From Mycolicibacterium vulneris (lineage in GTDB: Bacteria; Actinomycetota; Actinomycetes; Mycobacteriales; Mycobacteriaceae), in contig NZ_NCXM01000003.1 of NCBI RefSeq assembly GCF_002104765.1, positions 248,001 through 312,000 on the forward strand: a stretch of 64,000 bases of DNA, written 5' to 3'. A program made the position numbers and the translations under genes. The notes beneath the pieces were generated by a model. The model did not search any database. It saw nothing but the letters and a program-made list of their open reading frames with translations, and had not been told where the DNA came from. This document shows, piece by piece, positions 8,134 through 15,253 of the stretch (its first letter is position 1; each line of letters begins with the position of its first letter).

Positions 8134-8499
8134 CTAACCGCTGTCGGCGGCGTATTGGGCCCGGAGGCTCTGTAACACAGCCCTTTTCGACTGGGCGAAT
8201 TCGCGCGCTTCGGCCACGACCGAGGCGATCTCGCGTTGCTTGGCCATCAGGAATTTCTGAAACTCGCGCGCCCCCATGGGCGTATCGAGCGCGAGGTCCG
8301 CCTGGTTCACGGTCGCGTGGTCGATCTGCTCGGCGATGGAGTCCAATCGCCGGATGCTCTCGCGGGCTGCCTCGTGAGCCCCCGTCAGCACCTCGGTCAG
8401 CACCTGATCAGCTTCCGACGCGGTGCCGTGCTGACTCGCCAGCGCCGACCGTCGCGCCTCGACGGCCTCTAACGAGGGCCCCGGTTGTTGTTCCGGCAT
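8134..8499 (-). CDS. DUF4226-type small helical protein, Rv0025-like
   Basis: A 121-residue all-helical protein matching the 120-residue Rv0025. The LDTPMGAREFQKFLMAKQRE block at residues 74-93 is the DUF4226 signature and is shared with the Rv0026-like protein downstream, suggesting that the two arose by duplication or work as partners. Function is unknown. It sits 18 bases before the next gene and 48 bases after the NlpC/P60 gene on the same strand. Confidence 0.8.
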   Translation of the reverse strand: MPEQQPGPSLEAVEARRSALASQHGTASEADQVLTEVLTGAHEAARESIRRLDSIAEQIDHATVNQADLALDTPMGAREFQKFLMAKQREIASVVAEAREFAQSKRAVLQSLRAQYAADSG

Positions 8500-8547
8500 C
8501 GGCTCACCCCATTCGTCGTGCCCGCATTGCCGGGCGGTCTTGGGTTG

Positions 8548-9369
8548 TCATATCGGTCGGCGGATCGCAACGTTGTTGCCCAGTCGGCTTATTCGCACCG
8601 AGGCGCCCGAATAGGGCGCTTCCACGACTAGGTTGTTCCCGATCGCCAGCTGCACGTGGCCGGCATGCGGAAACACCAGATCACCGGCCCGCACCTGGGC
8701 ACGGGTCACCGGGATGCCGTCGTTGATCTGCTGATACGTGGTGCGATCCAGATGGATGCCGGCCTGCGCATAGCTCCACTGCACCAGCCCGGAACAGTCG
8801 AACTGGTCGGGTCCGGTCGCGCCCCAGACATACGGCCGGCCCAAGCGAGACAAGGCGGCGCGCACCGCGAGTGCGGCGCGACCGTTCGGCAGTCCCGCTA
8901 TCCCGAACCGACGGTCATGCCGGAGCCGATAGCGCAAGGCCAGTAGTTCCGCGTAGCGCTGTCGAGCACGCAAGCGCGCCGACAGGACGTGCGCCCGTTG
9001 GGCCCGCAGGCGAGTCGCGCGGCGCCGCATGGCCTCCCGCTGAGCCAGTGGTGTCGCGGGCATATCGGCATCCGCGCGGGCCGCATCCAGCACGCTTCGG
9101 GTCACGTCGCTGGCCTGTGCCCGATCGCGGTGCGCGCCGGCGATGACGTCAGAGGCCGCGGCGTCGATGCCGGCCGCCGCGGTGAGGCGTTGCCGGCTGT
9201 GGTCCACCGCGAGTTGGTAACCGCCGTGCGCCATCTTGTCGCTCAGCCGGGCCGCTTGCTGCAGTACGTTGCGGTAGTGCGCGGTGCCCGCGTCCAGGAA
9301 CGACGGATGCGTGCCGCCGGCGAACAGTTGATGGGCGCGGCTCAATGCCTCGACTTCGGTTTGACTCAC
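8548..9369 (-). CDS. NlpC/P60 cell-wall hydrolase, Rv0024-like
   Basis: A 273-residue protein (Rv0024 has 281). Residues about 1-160 are helical and rich in Arg/Ala/Gln; residues 165-273 form an NlpC/P60 cysteine peptidase domain. The catalytic Cys is in FDCSGLVQWSY and the His in HAGHVQLAIG, after the typical GRPYVWGATGP entry motif. Members cut stem peptides of peptidoglycan. No signal peptide is visible, so export through a type VII system is a reasonable inference given the neighbours. The GTG at 9369 overlaps the regulator's stop as GTGA, indicating coupling. Confidence 0.85.
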   Translation of the reverse strand: MSQTEVEALSRAHQLFAGGTHPSFLDAGTAHYRNVLQQAARLSDKMAHGGYQLAVDHSRQRLTAAAGIDAAASDVIAGAHRDRAQASDVTRSVLDAARADADMPATPLAQREAMRRRATRLRAQRAHVLSARLRARQRYAELLALRYRLRHDRRFGIAGLPNGRAALAVRAALSRLGRPYVWGATGPDQFDCSGLVQWSYAQAGIHLDRTTYQQINDGIPVTRAQVRAGDLVFPHAGHVQLAIGNNLVVEAPYSGASVRISRLGNNVAIRRPI

Positions 9370-10151
9370 GGCGCCCCCTCGTCGTCGGCTCGGCTTTCCT
9401 CGGTTTCGCCGGACTCGACCGCGTCGGTGAAGGCGCGGACGCGGGGCAGAGCACCCGGCGCGATCACCCCCCGGTTGCGGATGTCCCACATCTCGTCGAC
9501 ATCCACGCCGACCAGTGCCGCGATGATGGTCTCCGGCAAGGGCGACTGCGCGCACGCCCGGTCGAAACGGGCGCTCAAGCTGGTGGGCATCCGCTCCAGC
9601 AGCGCCGCGCGCGTCGCCTCCAGGGCTTGCAGATGCTCCATCAGCCGACCGGTCGAGTCGGCGCCGGCGTTCACGGCCACCCGCCACGAGCTGGCTGCGA
9701 GCATCTCTGCCTTCACGCACTGCGCGATCACAGACAGAATATACGTCTCATATTCGTTTGATGTTGTCGCAGGCAATCGATCGATGACGGATTTGAGGGC
9801 ATCGAGCTGCGCTTCGGCATAGCCTTCCAGCACTTCTGTGTCGCTGTGACGGTCCACCACCACCGGTCCGCTGCGCCGCGTGGGCATGGGGGCCGGCGGC
9901 TGGGCGGCCATCAGACGCGCTAGCTCGGCGTCCGGATCGGCGGCCACCAACAGCCGCGAGTAGGTGCCAGGCGGCAGGCCAAGGCCGTTTTCGATCTTCT
10001 GAACTGTGCTTTTGTGCGGCTTGCGGGCGCCACGCTCGAGAAAGCTCAGTCCCATGATGCTGACCCCGGTCGCGGCGGCGAGGTCGGCTAGTGACCAATC
10101 GCGCGACTCCCGTAGCGCGCGGATAGCCGCACCGGCCGATTCACGGGTCAC
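9366..10151 (-). CDS. XRE-family transcriptional regulator, Rv0023-like
   Basis: A 261-residue protein with an N-terminal helix-turn-helix (residues 10-65: WSLADLAAATGVSIMGLSFL, then ERGARKPHKSTVQKIENGLG) and a long helical C-terminal region of unknown ligand. Rv0023 in M. tuberculosis is 256 residues. It is the first gene of the minus-strand cassette reaching to 3575 and is divergent from whiB5 across a 144-base gap holding five phased CGTTTC repeats. It is therefore the obvious candidate to bind those sites and control itself, the cassette and whiB5; that is inference. Start is the GTG at 10151. Confidence 0.85.
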   Translation of the reverse strand: MTRESAGAAIRALRESRDWSLADLAAATGVSIMGLSFLERGARKPHKSTVQKIENGLGLPPGTYSRLLVAADPDAELARLMAAQPPAPMPTRRSGPVVVDRHSDTEVLEGYAEAQLDALKSVIDRLPATTSNEYETYILSVIAQCVKAEMLAASSWRVAVNAGADSTGRLMEHLQALEATRAALLERMPTSLSARFDRACAQSPLPETIIAALVGVDVDEMWDIRNRGVIAPGALPRVRAFTDAVESGETEESRADDEGAP

Positions 10152-10210
10152 CGCACGCTCCGGCCATGGGCCGGATATTACACAGCCAGCGCCTTCGATA
10201 TCGGTATATA

Positions 10211-10273
10211 CGTTTCTGTCTCGTTTCTCTTGCGCCCGGCTTCACGTTTTGTATACGCTTCCATCTACGTTTC
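10211..10273. promoter_or_regulatory. Phased CGTTTC repeats, probable operator of whiB5
   Basis: Five copies of CGTTTC or a one-base variant start at 10211, 10222, 10245 (CGTTTT), 10256 (CGCTTC) and 10268. Spacings are 11, 23, 11 and 12 bases, close to one or two helical turns, so all copies face the same side of the DNA. Three are preceded by TA or CTA, and TATA sequences at 10205-10210 and 10252-10255 could be -10 elements. This looks like an array for a cooperative DNA-binding protein. Confidence 0.55.
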
Positions 10274-10295
10274 ACGCTCGACCAAGGAGACCGAA

Positions 10296-10712
10296 ATGGC
10301 ACACCCCTGCGCAGCCAACCCGGAACTGTGGTTCGGCTACCCCGACGACGACAGTGGTGACGGCGCCGCGAAGGCGCGCGCATACGAGCGGTCGGCCACC
10401 GAGGCGCGGATCCAGTGCCTGCGTCGCTGCCCGCTGGCACAGCAGCGCCGTTGCGCCGCCCACGCCATCGCCCACCGCGAGGAGTACGGCGTGTGGGCCG
10501 GGGTGAAGCTACCGGGAGGCCAATACCGCAAGCGGGACCAGCTCGCTCACGCACACGACGTCCTGCGGCGTATCGCCTCCGGCGAGATCAATGCCCGGCA
10601 GCTACCCGAGAACGCAGCCCTGCTGGCACGCCACGAGCACGAAGCGGTCGCGGTGGCCGCGGTCGTGCTGCACCTGCCGCTGGCCCAAGTCAAACCCCGT
10701 TCGGCTGCCTGA
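10296..10712 (+). CDS. whiB5: WhiB-family iron-sulfur regulator, WhiB5
   Basis: A 138-residue protein (WhiB5 in M. tuberculosis has 139). It begins MAHPCAANPELWFG and carries four Cys expected to hold a [4Fe-4S] cluster: Cys5 and the CLRRCPLAQQRRC group. The spacing of that group is C-x3-C-x7-C, instead of the common C-x2-C-x5-C, which is characteristic of WhiB5. The YGVWAGVKLPGG turn is the family's G[VI]WGG-like sigma-factor contact. WhiB proteins bind the primary sigma factor and act as redox-responsive regulators. The ATG at 10296 has a strong AAGGAGA ribosome binding site 6 bases upstream. Confidence 0.9.
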   Translation: MAHPCAANPELWFGYPDDDSGDGAAKARAYERSATEARIQCLRRCPLAQQRRCAAHAIAHREEYGVWAGVKLPGGQYRKRDQLAHAHDVLRRIASGEINARQLPENAALLARHEHEAVAVAAVVLHLPLAQVKPRSAA

Positions 10713-10806
10713 CATTTCGCCGAAAGCCCGCGGCGGCAGTTTGCTGAGCCGGTCAACGGGGTAGTCGGGGTCGGCAAGACCAGTCTGTCGACCTAGAGGC
10801 GCACCC

Positions 10807-12189
10807 ATGACGTTCGACCTGACCCCGACGGCGGCACAACACGACCTTGCCCGGCGCACACACGAGTTCGCCGAATCCGTAATACGCCCAGTCGCACTCG
10901 ACTACGACCAGCGACAGGAATTTCCGTGGGCCGTACTCGAGGAGGCGGCCCAGCGGGGGTTCTACAGCCCGCTGTTCTACCGCGACCTGATCGGCGACCC
11001 GACCGGCATCTCGCTGCCCATGTTCATGGAGGAGCTGTTCTGGGGCTGCGCGGGCATCGGCTTGGCGATCGTCATGCCGGCGCTGGCGCTCTCCGCCATC
11101 GGCCAGGCCGCGTCGCCGGAGCAGATGCTGGAGTGGGCGCCCGAATGTTTCGGCACACCAGGAGATCTCAAGCTGGCTGCCCTGGCCATCTCCGAGCCCG
11201 AGGGCGGCAGCGATGTGCGTAACCTGCGCACCCATGCGCGCCGCGATGGTGACGACTGGATCATCGACGGCCACAAGATGTGGATCGGCAATGGTGGCAT
11301 CGCCAACGTGCACGTGGTCAACGCGGTGGTCGACGAGGAGCTCGGCCATCGCGGTCAGGCACTGTTCGTGGTGCCGGGCGGCACGCCCGGACTGAAGCTG
11401 GTGCGAAAACTGGACAAACTGGGTTGTCGGGCCTCTCACACCGCCGAGTTGCTCTTCGAAGGAGTGCGCGTTCCGGGCGCCAATCTGCTTGGCGGAGAAG
11501 AAAAGCTCGAATACAAGCTCGCCAAGGCCAGGGAAGTCGTGGCGGGCGGGAAGCGGTCCGGCTCGGCGACGCTCGGCACCTTCGAGCAGACCCGACCCAT
11601 GGTCGCCGCCCAGGCCATCGGCATCGCCCGCGCGGCGCTCGAGTACGCCACCACGTACGCCACCGAGCGAGAGGCCTTCGGCGGGCCCATCATTGACAAC
11701 CAGGGCATCGCGTTCCCGCTGGCGGAGCTGGCCACCCAGATCGACGCCGCCCGGCTGCTCACCTGGCGTGCGTCGTGGATGGCGGCCAACAACGTTCCCT
11801 TCGAACGGGGCGAGGGTTCGATGTCGAAGATGGCCGCCAGCGAAGTCGCGGTCAAGGCCACCGAACGCGCTATCCAGACCATGGGCGGCTGGGGTTACAT
11901 CACCGATCATCCGGTGGAAAAGTGGTATCGGGACGCCAAGCTGTACACCATCTTTGAAGGAACGAGCGAGATCCAGCGGATGGTCATCTCCAACGCGCTG
12001 GGTGCCGCCGTGGGTACCCCGCCGCTGCATGTGGTGCTCGAGCCGTCCGGGGGACCGCTGAACCGGGTATTCGGGCGGGGCACCCCGCTGCGTTCCCGCG
12101 CAGCCGACAGCGCCCTGTCGATGAAGGATCGCGTGCCCGAGCCCGTCATGCGACTGGCCATGAAAGTGCTGCGGCCCCCGCGCAAATAG
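10807..12189 (+). CDS. Acyl-CoA dehydrogenase
   Basis: A 460-residue flavoprotein of the acyl-CoA dehydrogenase family. The order is helical N-terminal domain (1-125), beta domain with the FAD/substrate motif LAALAISEPEGGSD and the ITDH-type WGYITDHPVEKWYRDAK region, and a C-terminal helical domain. The catalytic Glu is the E of IFEGTSEIQR near residue 388. A 60-residue C-terminal tail extends beyond the usual end (about 380-400). It would oxidise an acyl-CoA to the 2-enoyl-CoA; the substrate is unknown. H37Rv has a nitronate monooxygenase (Rv0021c) at about this position, so this gene is part of an accessory replacement between whiB5 and tRNA-Leu. Confidence 0.9.
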   Translation: MTFDLTPTAAQHDLARRTHEFAESVIRPVALDYDQRQEFPWAVLEEAAQRGFYSPLFYRDLIGDPTGISLPMFMEELFWGCAGIGLAIVMPALALSAIGQAASPEQMLEWAPECFGTPGDLKLAALAISEPEGGSDVRNLRTHARRDGDDWIIDGHKMWIGNGGIANVHVVNAVVDEELGHRGQALFVVPGGTPGLKLVRKLDKLGCRASHTAELLFEGVRVPGANLLGGEEKLEYKLAKAREVVAGGKRSGSATLGTFEQTRPMVAAQAIGIARAALEYATTYATEREAFGGPIIDNQGIAFPLAELATQIDAARLLTWRASWMAANNVPFERGEGSMSKMAASEVAVKATERAIQTMGGWGYITDHPVEKWYRDAKLYTIFEGTSEIQRMVISNALGAAVGTPPLHVVLEPSGGPLNRVFGRGTPLRSRAADSALSMKDRVPEPVMRLAMKVLRPPRK

Positions 12190-12252
12190 GCGTGGCGGGT
12201 ACCGTCGCGGAGGACGGCGCTTGCGCGAGGCCCCGCGACGGAGGGTGGACGG

Positions 12253-13248
12253 ATGAGCAATCTCGAAGCCGCGCCGGCCGAAGTCGCCTGCGCCGCTTCA
12301 CAACAATTTGATGCCTCGGCGATGGTGGAAGTTCTGCGGCCGCGAGAGGTTCCGTTGGGCGGCCCCAGGGCGATCCGGGTGCAACGCATCCTTCCGCAGC
12401 GACAGCGCTCGCTGGTCGGGGCGTGGTGCTTCATCGACCGCTACGGTCCGGTCGCCGGGCGAATGGACGTCCCGCCGCACCCCCATACGGGACTACAAAC
12501 CGTCAGCTGGTTGTTCAGTGGGGAAGTGGAGCACCGCGACAGCGCCGGCGTGCACGCGGTTGTCCGGCCCGGCGAGCTGAACCTGATGACCGCGGGGGCC
12601 GGCATCTGCCATTCGGAAGTCTCACTCGATTCCGGCGCGCTGTTGCACGGCGTCCAGCTCTGGGTCGCGCTGCCCGCAGCCGATCGCGACACCGGACGTG
12701 ACTTCGCCCATTACGCACCCGCGCCCCTTGCGCTGCCGGGCGCAACCGCGCGGGTCTTTCTTGGCGAGCTGGCCGGCGGCCGATCGCCGGTGCCGACGGC
12801 TACGCCGTTGGTGGGTGCCCAGATCGACCTTGACGCCGGGGCCGCGCTGGACTTCGGCGTGGACCCGGCCTTCGAGCACGGGGTGCTCTGTGATTCCGGG
12901 ACCGTACACGTGGATGGGGCAGCCCTGGCGATCGCCGAATTGGCGTACCGGAGTCCCGGCCGGGCCCGGCTGCAGGTAGAGAATGCGGGGGAGGGCCCCG
13001 GGCGGGTACTGCTGCTCGGCGGCACGCCGTTCACGGAAGAGTTGGTGATGTGGTGGAACTTCGTCGGGCGAAGCCACGAGGACATCGCCAACTACCGACA
13101 ACTGTGGGAGGACGCCGACGACCGTTTCGGCGCCGTCCATGGATACCGGGGAGCGCTCGCCCGACTGCCCGCCCCACCGCTGCCGACCGCCCGGCTGCGG
13201 CCCCGACCTACACCGCAAAGAAAGGGAAACACAGATGACAACCGATAA
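12253..13248 (+). CDS. Pirin family protein
   Basis: A 331-residue bicupin. The N-terminal cupin has the pirin signature HPHTGLQTVSWLFSGEVEHR and the second metal motif GAGICHSEVS, so the Fe ligands (two His, then His and Glu) are present. The C-terminal cupin covers about residues 190-290. Pirins are Fe(II) proteins; some act as quercetin dioxygenases and others as regulators, and which applies here is not visible. GGAGGG 7 bases before the ATG is a good ribosome binding site. Its last 14 bases overlap the next gene, suggesting co-translation. Confidence 0.9.
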   Translation: MSNLEAAPAEVACAASQQFDASAMVEVLRPREVPLGGPRAIRVQRILPQRQRSLVGAWCFIDRYGPVAGRMDVPPHPHTGLQTVSWLFSGEVEHRDSAGVHAVVRPGELNLMTAGAGICHSEVSLDSGALLHGVQLWVALPAADRDTGRDFAHYAPAPLALPGATARVFLGELAGGRSPVPTATPLVGAQIDLDAGAALDFGVDPAFEHGVLCDSGTVHVDGAALAIAELAYRSPGRARLQVENAGEGPGRVLLLGGTPFTEELVMWWNFVGRSHEDIANYRQLWEDADDRFGAVHGYRGALARLPAPPLPTARLRPRPTPQRKGNTDDNR

Positions 13249-13564
13249 GACCGGCGCCGAAGCCACGGTCACTCTCGAGGACGGCAAGTACACGATCGCC
13301 GTCGAGGGTAAGGCGGTGGGGCTGGCCGATTTTGCCGACCGCGGCAATCAGCGCGTCTTCTATCACACCGAAATCGATCCGGCGTATGGCGGACGTGGGC
13401 TGGCGACAATCCTTGTCGAGGAGGCGCTCAACGAGGCGCGGGATGAGGGCAAGCGCATTGTTCCGGTGTGCTCGATGATCGGCACGGTGCTCAAGAAGCA
13501 TCCCGAATTCGATGACATCACCGACGCGGTCACTCCAGAGATTACGCAGTGGGTGCGCTCGTAG
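13235..13564 (+). CDS. Small GNAT-type N-acetyltransferase (YjdJ-like)
   Basis: A 109-residue minimal GNAT fold. The acetyl-CoA pyrophosphate loop reads AYGGRGLATILVEEAL (residues 50-65), preceded by the conserved FYHTEIDPAY strand and followed by IVPVCSMIGTVLKKHPEF, which is typical of the COG2388/YjdJ subfamily. It probably acetylates a small molecule or protein; substrate unknown. The ATG at 13235 has AAAGGGAAAC upstream and overlaps the pirin gene by 14 bases. Confidence 0.85.
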   Translation: MTTDKTGAEATVTLEDGKYTIAVEGKAVGLADFADRGNQRVFYHTEIDPAYGGRGLATILVEEALNEARDEGKRIVPVCSMIGTVLKKHPEFDDITDAVTPEITQWVRS

Positions 13565-13579
13565 CGCGGTAAGTGATAA

Positions 13580-13780
13580 TCGGGCAAGGTCATCGCCAGC
13601 ATCCTGGACATTGACCCTGCGTGCCAACGGATCACGTTCGATCCCGACCATCGAAACACGACGGTGCGGCGGCTCTGCGAGTTCCTGGGTTGCGAATTCC
13701 TCGGCGAACACGACATGCCGAACCGCCGGATGGCGCTTTACGCGCTGGAGCGTGCACCGTCGCGCGACCCCGGACGCGCT
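13580..13780 (+). pseudogene. Remnant of an MbtK-like (siderophore lysine) acyltransferase C-terminus
   Basis: The frame through 13583 translates as [19 protein letters not shown], then [17 protein letters not shown], then [20 protein letters not shown]. From memory this follows the C-terminal part of M. tuberculosis MbtK (Rv1347c), whose family acylates the mycobactin lysine. The frame has a stop at 13577-13579 directly upstream and no start codon or N-terminal two-thirds, and it then runs into unrelated sequence until a stop at about 13933. It is best read as a gene fragment left by deletion. The rest of the gap to 13940 shows nothing further. Confidence 0.6.
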
Positions 13781-13940
13781 GCCCCGCTCGTCTCGGCCTG
13801 CTATGGCGTGGCGCATTCACTGCGAAGGGCGGCGGTGTCTTCTATTTGCCGCCTCCACAACAACTTTCCAGGCCGCTGCATCGGCCGCGCCAGCAACCAT
13901 TTTGGCGCTTCGCGCAGGAAGGGTCTGAAATGATGGTCTG

Positions 13941-14438
13941 GTGACGGACCCCTGCGCGGGATGCGGTTTCAGATACGACCTGCGGCAAGCCACATCCGCC
14001 GGCGATGACATCCGCGCCACTGCCGCCGAAGTTGTTTCGCTTCTGTGTAATAGCGGTGGCGGCGTGCGGCGGCGGGCACAACCCGTCATCTGGTCTCCGC
14101 TGGAGTACGCGTGCCATCTGCGCGATGTGCTGCTCGTGCAGCGCGAACGGGTGCTCGCGGCGCGGCGCGCCAACGGCGCCGACTGCGTGTCTATGGGCCG
14201 CGAAGAGCGTGCCGAGCACGACGGCTACAACGAGCAAGATCCCCTCGAGGTCGCCCGCCAACTCAGCGACGCCGCAACGCTCTTCAGCAATGTGCTGGCA
14301 CGGCTTGCCGGCGACGACTGGGAGCGCACGGTGGTCTATCACTATCCCGAGACCAGTGAGCGGTCGTTACGCTGGGTTGCGGTGCACACCGCACACGAAT
14401 TGCAGCACCACCTCCTCGACATTCGCCGCCAACTATGA
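13941..14438 (+). CDS. DinB superfamily protein
   Basis: A 165-residue four-helix-bundle protein. The metal-ligand histidines fit the DinB pattern: His in YACHLRDVLLVQRERV near residue 55 and HTAHELQHHLLDIRR at the C-terminus. An N-terminal CAGCGF pair of cysteines is unusual and may bind a second metal. DinB relatives in actinobacteria include thiol-dependent enzymes using mycothiol; the substrate here is unknown. Start is GTG at 13941 without a strong ribosome binding site. Its stop overlaps an ATG at 14435 in an ATGA arrangement with the frame of the next gene. Confidence 0.75.
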   Translation: MTDPCAGCGFRYDLRQATSAGDDIRATAAEVVSLLCNSGGGVRRRAQPVIWSPLEYACHLRDVLLVQRERVLAARRANGADCVSMGREERAEHDGYNEQDPLEVARQLSDAATLFSNVLARLAGDDWERTVVYHYPETSERSLRWVAVHTAHELQHHLLDIRRQL

Positions 14439-14479
14439 GCTGGCGCCGGCAGCTGAAGCCCCAAAGCCAGAGTGCCGGC

Positions 14480-14838
14480 ATGAATGTCGATGCGGTCACT
14501 TTCAGCGAACGGTGGGTGCGCAACTGGAACGCCCACGACGTCGAAGCCGTTCTCGCCGACTTCCACGACGACGTCGTGTTCACGTCGCCGGTGGCCGCCA
14601 AACTTTTTCCGGAAACGCGCGGCGTGGTCCGCGGTAAGGCCGCGTTGCGGCGGTACTGGACCGAGGCCGTCACACGCATTCCGGATCTGCGGTTCTCCGT
14701 TGACGGCCTCTACCAAGGCATCGACACGATCGCCATCGCGTCCGCAACCAGAACGGCGGCCCGGTCAACGAGGTCTTGACCTTCCGGGACGACGCGGTCA
14801 TCGAGGGCCACGGAACCTATCGGATATCCGACTCGTAG
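14480..14838 (+). pseudogene. SnoaL-like (nuclear transport factor 2 fold) protein, frameshifted
   Basis: The frame from ATG 14480 reads MNVDAVTFSERWVRNWNAHD, then DFHDDVVFTSPVAAKLFPET and VRGKAALRRYWTEAV, a standard SnoaL/NTF2-like domain. At about 14735-14748 the reading leaves the family pattern and stops at 14777-14779. The next frame continues the domain correctly as NQNGGPVNEVLTFRDDAVIE, then GHGTYRISDS, ending at 14836-14838. One base appears to be missing (or two gained). An upstream ATG at 14435 overlaps the DinB-like stop and is an alternative start. It is either a true pseudogene or a sequencing error. Confidence 0.7.
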
Positions 14839-14860
14839 CGCTCCGCCACACCCACCCACA

Positions 14861-14899
14861 AAACACGAAAGCCACGACCTCTTTCGAGGCCGTGACTTT
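14861..14899 (-). terminator. Intrinsic terminator downstream of tRNA-Leu
   Basis: On the minus strand a 14-bp stem (AAAGTCACGGCCTC / GAGGTCGTGGCTTT, with two G-U pairs) closes a GAAA loop and is followed by TTTCGTGTTTT. It lies 19 bases beyond the 3' end of the tRNA. The two mismatches on the plus strand become G-U pairs only on the minus strand, which fixes the orientation. Confidence 0.75.
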
Positions 14900-14917
14900 T
14901 CGTTGAACCGCTCAGTG

Positions 14918-15000
14918 TGGGCGAAGGGGGACTTGAACCCCCACGTCCCGAAGGACACTGGCACCTGAAGCCAGCGCGTCTGCCATTCCGCCACTCGCCC
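14918..15000 (-). tRNA. leuT: tRNA-Leu (anticodon CAG)
   Basis: An 83-base class II tRNA with acceptor GGGCGAG/TTCGCCC, D-arm GTGGCGGAATGGCAGAC, and an anticodon loop TTCAGGT giving CAG for Leu CUG. It has a variable arm TGTCCTTCGGGACG, a T-arm GGGGGTTCAAGTCCCCC and discriminator A. CCA is not encoded. It sits upstream of fhaA on the opposite strand, the same place as leuT in M. tuberculosis. Confidence 0.95.
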
Positions 15001-15253
15001 GGAAAAACAACCGATGGACCATATCACTCTAATGGCCTGATCCCCGAACCGCCGAAGTGGGCCCCGAAGCCGCACGGAACGGTGCAACCGTCGGCCGACA
15101 CCTGTCTGAGCTGGGCCGATGCAATTCTCACGATTTCGAAAGTGCCGCGCCGACACGGTGTGCCGATACCATGCGGAAGTGATCCAGCACCGAGGTGATT
15201 CGTTTGCCGTCCACCGGCAATACCTGAGGGCAAGTGCACGCGAACGGTAGGAC

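Noticed and set aside
10296..10712. whiB5 as a WhiB pseudogene because its Cys spacing is not C-x2-C-x5-C
   Set aside because: C-x3-C-x7-C is the known WhiB5 pattern, and the length and N-terminus match an intact gene.
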